Source: Cynocephalus volans (Eukaryota > Chordata > Mammalia > Dermoptera > Cynocephalidae). From it: a stretch of 64,000 nt of DNA. Below the pieces are notes generated by a model. That model did no database searches, was not told where the DNA came from, and was given only the letters and a program-made list of their open reading frames with translations. The stretch covers positions 184,068,071 through 184,132,070 of the forward strand of contig NC_084462.1 of NCBI RefSeq assembly GCF_027409185.1, written 5' to 3'. The translations under genes and the position numbers were made by a program. Of the stretch, positions 58,583-64,000 are shown in pieces (position 1 is the stretch's first letter; each line of letters starts with the position of its first letter).

Positions 58583-59453
58583 CTATTGAATACAAGTCCG
58601 GCTGCCTGCCCCCAAACAAAAATAAACCCAGAAGTCACGTGTTGATGAAAATGGGAGTCAGCTTTGTTCAGGAGTCCCGGTGACCTGAGGACAGACGCTA
58701 GGCTAACCCGCCTCTCTGGTACACCTGAGGGAGAATGGACAGGCCAAAGCCATCTCAGAGACTCAGGTTTACTGAGGGGTTTTAAAGAGGGGGCTGAGGG
58801 GATGAAACGTGGGAAATGAAAAGCAGGAGGAGGGGCACATGTAAGGGGCCAGGTGCAAATCCTCGCCAGGGCTGCTGCTTTTTTCATCCTTGCTGTTGTC
58901 TTAGGGTCCCGCTCCGGAGTGAAATCAGCACAGCTTAATTGATGCCTTCTCTGGTTTCCCAGGGTCTGGACAGTGTGTGTCCTGTGGGAAGTTTGCAACT
59001 CCAGGCTGGCTGGAAAACAGTTTACAATTTGCGTTACAATTTACACTTATATTACATAATGTCATTCTTCCTCATAACCAAGTTTCAAAATATCAAATAA
59101 CCATGGGAAAAGAGGGAACTCAGAGAAATGCATGCTAAGAAAAAAACTGTCTTTTAAAATCTTCTAGAGCCCTGTTATAACAGCAAGTTCAAGGGTTTGG
59201 ATCCCCACAATGGCCAACTGCCAAAACAAAAATATTTTTTTAAAATCTCTGGGGCTGGCCCGTGGCTCACTTGGGAAAGTGTGGTGCTGATAACACCAAG
59301 GCCACAGGTTCGGGTCCCTATATAGGGGTGGCCAGTTAGCTCACTTGGGAGAGCGTGGTGCTGACAACACTAAGTCAGGGGTTAAGATCCCCTTACTGGT
59401 CATCTTTAAAAAAAAAAAAATTCTAGAGCCCGTGAGGTCCTGCTCATGCAACA
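58583..59453 (-). mobile_element. LTR-like element B, copy 2, with SINE inserted
   Basis: The reverse complement matches 47367-48001 over most of its length, including the 'gacagacgctaggctaaccc' block and the 'tttttgtttgggggcaggcag' block near its 3' end. It ends on the right at a CAACA that corresponds to the TGTTG start of the family. A composite SINE occupies 59173-59420. A 148-codon minus frame at 58552-58998 is an LTR artefact that shares residues with a frame in copy 1. Confidence 0.8.
59173..59420 (+). mobile_element. Composite CYN-like SINE: 5'-truncated monomer plus dimer
   Basis: A truncated tRNA-like module (59173-59245, ending in an A/T-rich tail) is followed directly by a full dimer with the CCCTATATAGGGG linker and a long A tail. 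A single 11-bp target-site duplication, TTCTAGAGCCC (59162-59172 and 59421-59431), flanks the whole. Confidence 0.88.
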
Positions 59454-59640
59454 GTGACTTTGAAATGACCAATCCTCTTCTTGTTCCTTGTTTCTGCTTT
59501 CTTTGGCCTTTTCTGTCTATAAAAGTTATCTCCTCTGCTCACCTCATTAGAACACCTGTTCTATTTTATGGAATGAAGTGTTGCTGTATTCTATCTAGAA
59601 TCACAATAAAGACAAATGATATCTTTAAATTTGTTGGAAT
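59454..59640 (+). mobile_element. LTR-like element A, copy 1, right half
   Basis: It restarts with GTGACTTTGAAATGACC, matching 'gtaactttgaaatggcc' in the 61640-62090 copy. It has a TATA-like CTATAAAAG at 59517-59525 and an AATAAA at 59605-59610, 80-90 bp apart, the layout of an LTR promoter and poly(A) site. Confidence 0.7.
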
Positions 59641-59985
59641 TTTGTCCTTTGATAGCCCAAACTGAAAACGACCCAAATGTCCATCAACAGGAGACTGGAT
59701 ATACAAGGTGGGGTACTTTCCACAATGGCACACTGTCGGCAAGAGTGAACAAAGCATTGCTGCACACGGTGAGAGGGACGGGCCTCTCAAGTGCACTGCA
59801 TGGGGGAGAGGCCAGACTTGAGAAAGACTGAGGCGTAAGGCTCGGACCAGGAAGAGGGATGCACAGCGCTGCCATTCAGATGTGTAGTGGCTACCGCTGT
59901 CCTGATATGAGTGGCGGCGTCACATCATTGTTCTGCGTGTTCCCTTCTGGAGCATTCTGTATTTTTATTCCAATAAATAAGTTCA
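59641..59985 (+). mobile_element. Old L1 3' end
   Basis: 'gacccaaatgtccatcaaca' and 'gagactggatatacaaggtg' are standard L1 3'-region words. Ends with an AATAAATAAG tail. Confidence 0.75.
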
Positions 59986-60136
59986 TTCGGGTATCTTAGG
60001 CAGGGTCCACAGAGGCTCACTGGGTGGTGCCTGGCTGCAGGGGCTCAGGCCAGGCTGGAGGAATCACACCGTCTGTCTTCTCGTTCCTTTGGAATTACTT
60101 CCCATGTGCATATATTACCTAGTCAAATCTCTCACC

Positions 60137-60247
60137 GTTTTGTTTTGTTTTTTGTTTTTTTGGCAGCTGGCGGGTACAGGATTCCGAACCCTTGACCTTG
60201 GTGTTATAACACCGCGCTCCAACCAACCAAGCTAACCGGCCAGCCCT
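60137..60247 (-). mobile_element. tRNA-Ile-like SINE monomer (CYN-like), tRNA-proximal type
   Basis: Minus-oriented, with GGTTAGCTTGGTTGGTTGGA-like head and GGTGTTATAACACCAAGGTC. T-rich left end. No convincing target-site duplication. Confidence 0.88.
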
Positions 60248-60828
60248 CAGTCTTATCTTTAATAAAGAAAAACGTGCCCTCAGATTCTCAAACTCATGGC
60301 TGAGCAGTTCCCCAGGGAGTAGCCTAGCGTGCCTGTGCTGGTTCAGAGTCAGGGCAGGAGGCTGGTGCTGCAGTCCCAGCCACCACCTCTGCCACCCACC
60401 TGACTCCCAGCCAACTCCTGGGCTCGGCCTGGGACCGACACGGGCTTCTCAGCCCACGGCTTGGGGGAGTCCACTTCTCTGGCCCTGGGCTCGCTATTGG
60501 GATGGGGTGGGGTGGGAACCTGAGGCCCATACGCAGAGGGAAGCCCGCAGATGGCCCTGCCCAGAGAGCCAATGAGAAAATGCTCTGGCCTCGCCTCCCT
60601 GGACCTCAGCCCCATGACCAAACCACACGGCCACGATTTCCCCCCCACCCCCCAAAGCCTCCCCAGTCCTCATGTTCCAGCAAGGGCAGGAGATGGATTT
60701 GCTGCCAAATAAACTAGGCAAGATTGACCTCACCAATCTCATTTTACTAACTAATTCTTTATATGTGGTCGGGCTTAGAATAGTGCTTTGACAAGTTAAC
60801 TTTATTTAAACACCTAAAACTTTTAAAA
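60248..60828. other. Intergenic DNA; nothing recognised
   Basis: A GC-rich patch at about 60300-60700 has short frames on both strands without family resemblance. Confidence 0.45.
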
Positions 60829-60894
60829 TTTTTTGGTGGCTGGCTGGTCTGGAGGTCCAAACCCTTGACCTTGGTGTTGCGACACCACACTCTA
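60829..60894 (-). mobile_element. tRNA-like SINE fragment (CYN-like)
   Basis: A minus-oriented piece with GGTGGCTGGCTGG at its A-tail side and CCCTTGACCTTGGTGTTG; truncated at the right. Confidence 0.8.
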
Positions 60895-61003
60895 ATAAAA
60901 CATTATTTTTAAGCATCCAAATGTGTGATTTGTTTTGGTGATTTTTTTTTCTTTTTTACAATGAGACAAGACTGAATCAGATGCCATATACTTATCTACT
61001 TAT

Positions 61004-61580
61004 GTTGGAGAGCAAGACTGAAGCTGGGTTGGAACCTAAAACCACCTGGACTATAGGCAAATTTAAAAGACATGGCTTTTTTCGTAGCATGCATTTCTCT
61101 GAATTCCCTTTTTCCCGTGGTTACTTGATATTTTGAGCCTTGGTTATGGGACAAGATGACATTATTTACTTAAATGTAAAGTTGTTTTCCAGCCAGCCTG
61201 GAACTGCAGGCTTGCCATGAGACACACACTATCCAGACCCTGAGAAACCAAGGAAAACATCAGTAGAGCTGTGCCGATCCCACCCTGAAGCAAATCAAAA
61301 TCCAGCAGGACCCTGAGATAACCTTAAGGATGAGAACCGAAGCCAGAGGATCCTTGGCGAAAAGTTGCACCTGGCCCCTTTACAGGTCCCAAATAAAAAC
61401 TGACTCCCTATTCCACCAACAATTTGACTTTTTTTCCCCTTTGGTGGCTGGCCAGTATAGGGATCTGAACCTGTGGCCTTGGGATTACAAAGCTGCACTC
61501 TAACCAGCCGGCCCAACAGTTTGAATTTTCAGTTGTTTGTGTTTGTTTGGGGCAGGCTGCCAGACTTGGGTTCAGTAACA
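61004..61580 (+). mobile_element. LTR-like element B, copy 3, shorter form with SINE inserted
   Basis: It begins TGTTGGAGAGCAAGAC and ends GTTCAGTAACA. It aligns with copy 1 through the 'gcatgcatttctctgaattc', 'ggacaagatgacattattta' and 'gggcaggctgccagacttgg' blocks. It lacks most of the block of about 190 bp between the centre and the 3' end that copies 1 and 2 share. An AATAAA lies at about 61391. A SINE is inserted at 61429-61512. Confidence 0.8.
61429..61512 (-). mobile_element. tRNA-like SINE monomer inside element B, copy 3
   Basis: Minus-oriented: GGTGGCTGGCCAGTATAGGG at the left and ACTCTAACCAGCCGGCCC at the right. The flanking duplication CCAACAATTTGA / CCAACAGTTTGA differs at one base. 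Confidence 0.88.
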
Positions 61581-61639
61581 CTTAGGTAGCAGAGTCGTGG
61601 AAGGGTTCCCTGTCTGTACTCTGTACGATTGTTAAATAA

Positions 61640-62095
61640 AAATTATAGGAGGCCATTGTTTTGGACTAAATTCCCACAGACCAGACTAAAAATTGAAATG
61701 GAGTCACCCATGATAATAGTTCCACATCACCTAACCCAAACTAAGTTGTGGTCTGAGCTTCTGAGAAATCTGAAGAGAGAGATGACAGCTAATTTCCCAA
61801 ACAGGCCAGTTTAGATCTTCAAAATCATGTTAATGAACTTCTCTCTGTTTTAATCCTTACACAAAAGTAACCCAATGTTAAATAACATTGTTATTATTTT
61901 TCTATTTTTTTATTTTATTCAGTTGTTTTTCTATTGTTCTGTCTCCCTGTCCCCACCTTACAAGAAAAGTAACTTTGAAATGGCCGATCCAAGAAGCAAA
62001 GATCACTGGCTGCCGGGCTTTAATTATCCTCTGATTCAGAACTTTGAGTGGAACTTGGGTATGAGAAATTGTCAGACGCTCTTTAAAACATCTAA
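61640..62095 (+). mobile_element. LTR-like element A, copy 2
   Basis: Unsplit relative of 58316-58582 plus 59454-59640, with extra sequence in the middle (TTTTTATTTTATTC). The right end continues through 'gctttaattatcctctgatt' and 'tttgagtggaacttgggta', then fades. Confidence 0.7.
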
Positions 62096-64000
62096 TTAAT
62101 AACTAAAAACCTTCCCTTGCTCTGGAAATTGTCCTCAAGCCCCTTCCTGCGAAGCTGGCCACCTAAAGAGACATTTGTAGACATGGCTTAAAAAAGAAAT
62201 GTGACACTTGGGTTTCACACTATATATAGTTGAAAATTGAGGTATTTAGACCATTTGACAACAAATACCTGGTAGGAATTTGGGAAAAGTCTCACATTTC
62301 CCTCTGTACTCCTTTTGTAGACAATTCAGCTGGCTTGTTAATAGAGCTTTGACACATTTTTCCCAGAAAACCTATGAAGAAGTGTTGTCCATATTTTGAA
62401 CTGGCTAACACCGTAGGCTTTTCTCAGGCGACAGGTGAAGTGGGCATTTGGAGGTTTTCTTTTCCCACTGTTTTGTGCAGTCGATGGCACTACTGCTGTC
62501 TGTAGGTGTCCCTGGTGAATATGGCTGAAGTGATGAGAGGACGTCACAGAGGCCCAGTCCCACAGCTCACGGCCACTGAAAAGAAAAAGTCAAAAACTCC
62601 ATATGAAATGCCCCATGCCAACAGAGGGCAGCGAGGAAGCCGTTGCCTCCAGCCCACCTCCGGTGGCCGCAGCCAAGCCCCCGGCGTCCCTGTCAGCCCC
62701 GCACTCCGGTGCAGGGAGCACCTGTCCCGGACCCACGAAGGGCGTGGGACGACTAGGCTTTAGCAGTCTGTTTTGGTACTCCACGGTTTCTAATTTGACA
62801 TGTAAATGGGATAGCTTACTTATTATGGGAAGTTCCTGTTTTGTCATTTTGGAAATCATCTTGCTCCGTCTGGCAAGTGTTGAAAATGCTTTTCATTTTT
62901 CGTGGCAAGTCTATATCAGTTGGAATAATTAGTTATAACAGAAGACAAAAAGGTTGTCTTGTCAAAATTAGTGACAGGATGTTGCTTCGCCCCCCCACAC
63001 ACACTTCTCAGTTGTCCACTCTGTTACCAAGCCCCCAAGGGCCCATTTGCTCTCTGCTCAGCAGCCGATAATTGAAAGACAAGGGTTGGAGTAAGGACAG
63101 GCAGCCGTTCATCAGGAAGCCAGCAGCCTGGGCAGGGGTCTGGGGTGGGAGGCTGATTCGTGGTCACCAAGCAGGGACCTGCAGACATGCTTGAGTGTTT
63201 CAGGTAATTGTCAAGGAGCTTCCCGGGGGGGAGCTGACCAGCGTCATGCTCCGTTCTCCACGGGTTCAGTTCCTGTTACTCTCGGATAAGACCAGGCTAG
63301 TAAGCTAGTGAGCAGTGGCCGTCTGGGTTCATCACTTGTCTGCAATCATTTGTGTACCGCGTGAGCAGGCGTCACTGTGTTCTGGCAGTTAGCTGCAGAC
63401 TCTGTGGTTTGGGTTACAGGAGAGACCAAGTTTTTAAATGCAAAGGTTTAATGAAATCAAGTCACTTCTGTTCAGGCTGTTACAATTCTAAAGGATTTTA
63501 AGATTTATAATGGTGGAAGCTCAAGGCAACGATGGTATCTGAGATGAAGGTTTTGTCGTTGGCTTATCAAAATTTAATTTACTTGTGTTCAGAGGTAACA
63601 GAACCACTGTTTCTATATGGTATATGTTTAAATTTTAAGCAAAGCCTTGAGAGGTGTTTCAGTTCAAGTGTGGAGCATCGAAAATGAATCCCAGAGCCCC
63701 TCTGGTAAAAACAGACTGAGCAGGTTAGTGGGAACCTTCCTTTCCTTTCCCCGCTTTTGCACCACTGTAGGCCATTAATGCCTTTGCTTTTTGTAGATTT
63801 TGTAGCCATTCCTGGCTTCCCCAATTTTCACTCCCTTTTCCATGTGCCTTTAGGAAGGATGAGCTGGGCTGGGCTGGTTCCTGGGCACCGGACTCTGCAC
63901 GCCGATTTGCATAAGCCAGCCTGCTTCTTCCTCCCAATGTCTTCTATTTTCTTTATTTCAAGAAAGATTTTAGTAGATTGACTTACAATTTTTTACATGC
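62096..64000. other. Intergenic DNA at window end; no gene supported
   Basis: I looked for GPR132, the next gene in human, and saw none of its seven-transmembrane sequence. A GC-rich island-like patch at about 62610-62760 allows a 109-codon plus frame (62603-62932) with Pro/Ala-rich start and a later hydrophobic run, but nothing I recognise. The rest is AT-rich and unclassified. Confidence 0.5.

Noticed and set aside
58552-58998. A 148-codon minus frame sharing residues with a frame at 47860-48057
   Set aside because: The similarity comes from two copies of the same LTR-like element, and neither frame resembles a retroviral protein.
181-61512. Possible genuine tRNA-Ile genes
   Set aside because: Every tRNA-like head has lost the acceptor pairing and anticodon arm, is followed by an A-rich tail and often has target-site duplications. 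These are SINEs.

Overview
This is nuclear DNA of a placental mammal. It has spliced genes with GT-AG introns, CpG-island promoters, decayed L1, L2-like and LTR repeats, and many copies of a tRNA-Ile-like SINE arranged as monomers, dimers and one trimer. That SINE matches what I recall of the CYN/t-SINE family of colugos (Dermoptera), so a flying lemur such as Galeopterus or Cynocephalus is the most likely source. This is an inference from the repeats, not a proven species call.

The gene order matches the region of human chromosome 14q32.33: AHNAK2 (minus), CLBA1/C14orf79 (plus), CDCA4 (minus). (1) About 1-18.1 kb looks like the large first intron of AHNAK2. It starts with L1 pieces and a SINE, then a 1.9 kb minisatellite with a 21-bp unit, then about 12 kb of GC-rich DNA with few repeats. 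(2) A CpG island at 17.9-18.6 kb holds the short first coding exon of AHNAK2 on the minus strand. (3) 18.6-24.1 kb is the spacer between AHNAK2 and CLBA1, which are transcribed divergently. (4) 24.1-32.8 kb is a complete CLBA1 gene on the plus strand, with five coding exons and about 333 codons, a CpG-island promoter and a poly(A) signal. (5) 32.8-44.4 kb is a repeat-rich spacer. (6) 44.4-55.2 kb is CDCA4 on the minus strand, with one coding exon (236 codons), a long intron and a noncoding first exon in a CpG island. A 37-bp GC-box minisatellite lies just upstream. (7) 55.7-64 kb is repeat-rich DNA with nested LTR-like elements. I found no GPR132 coding sequence, which would be the next gene in human.

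The three genes do not form an operon or pathway. AHNAK2 is a giant PDZ-containing scaffold-type protein, CLBA1 carries an aftiphilin-type clathrin-binding region, and CDCA4 is a SERTA-domain nuclear regulator linked to E2F and the cell cycle. They are neighbours by conserved synteny.

I did not find a new multi-gene system. The structures most worth a second look are the two-level minisatellite at 2.67-4.6 kb, the trimeric SINE with a perfect 17-bp target-site duplication, the nested repeats at 58.3-59.6 kb, the GC-box minisatellite at the CDCA4 promoter, and an LTR edge duplicated inside the CDCA4 intron. Most long open frames in the GC-rich and minisatellite regions are artefacts of composition.
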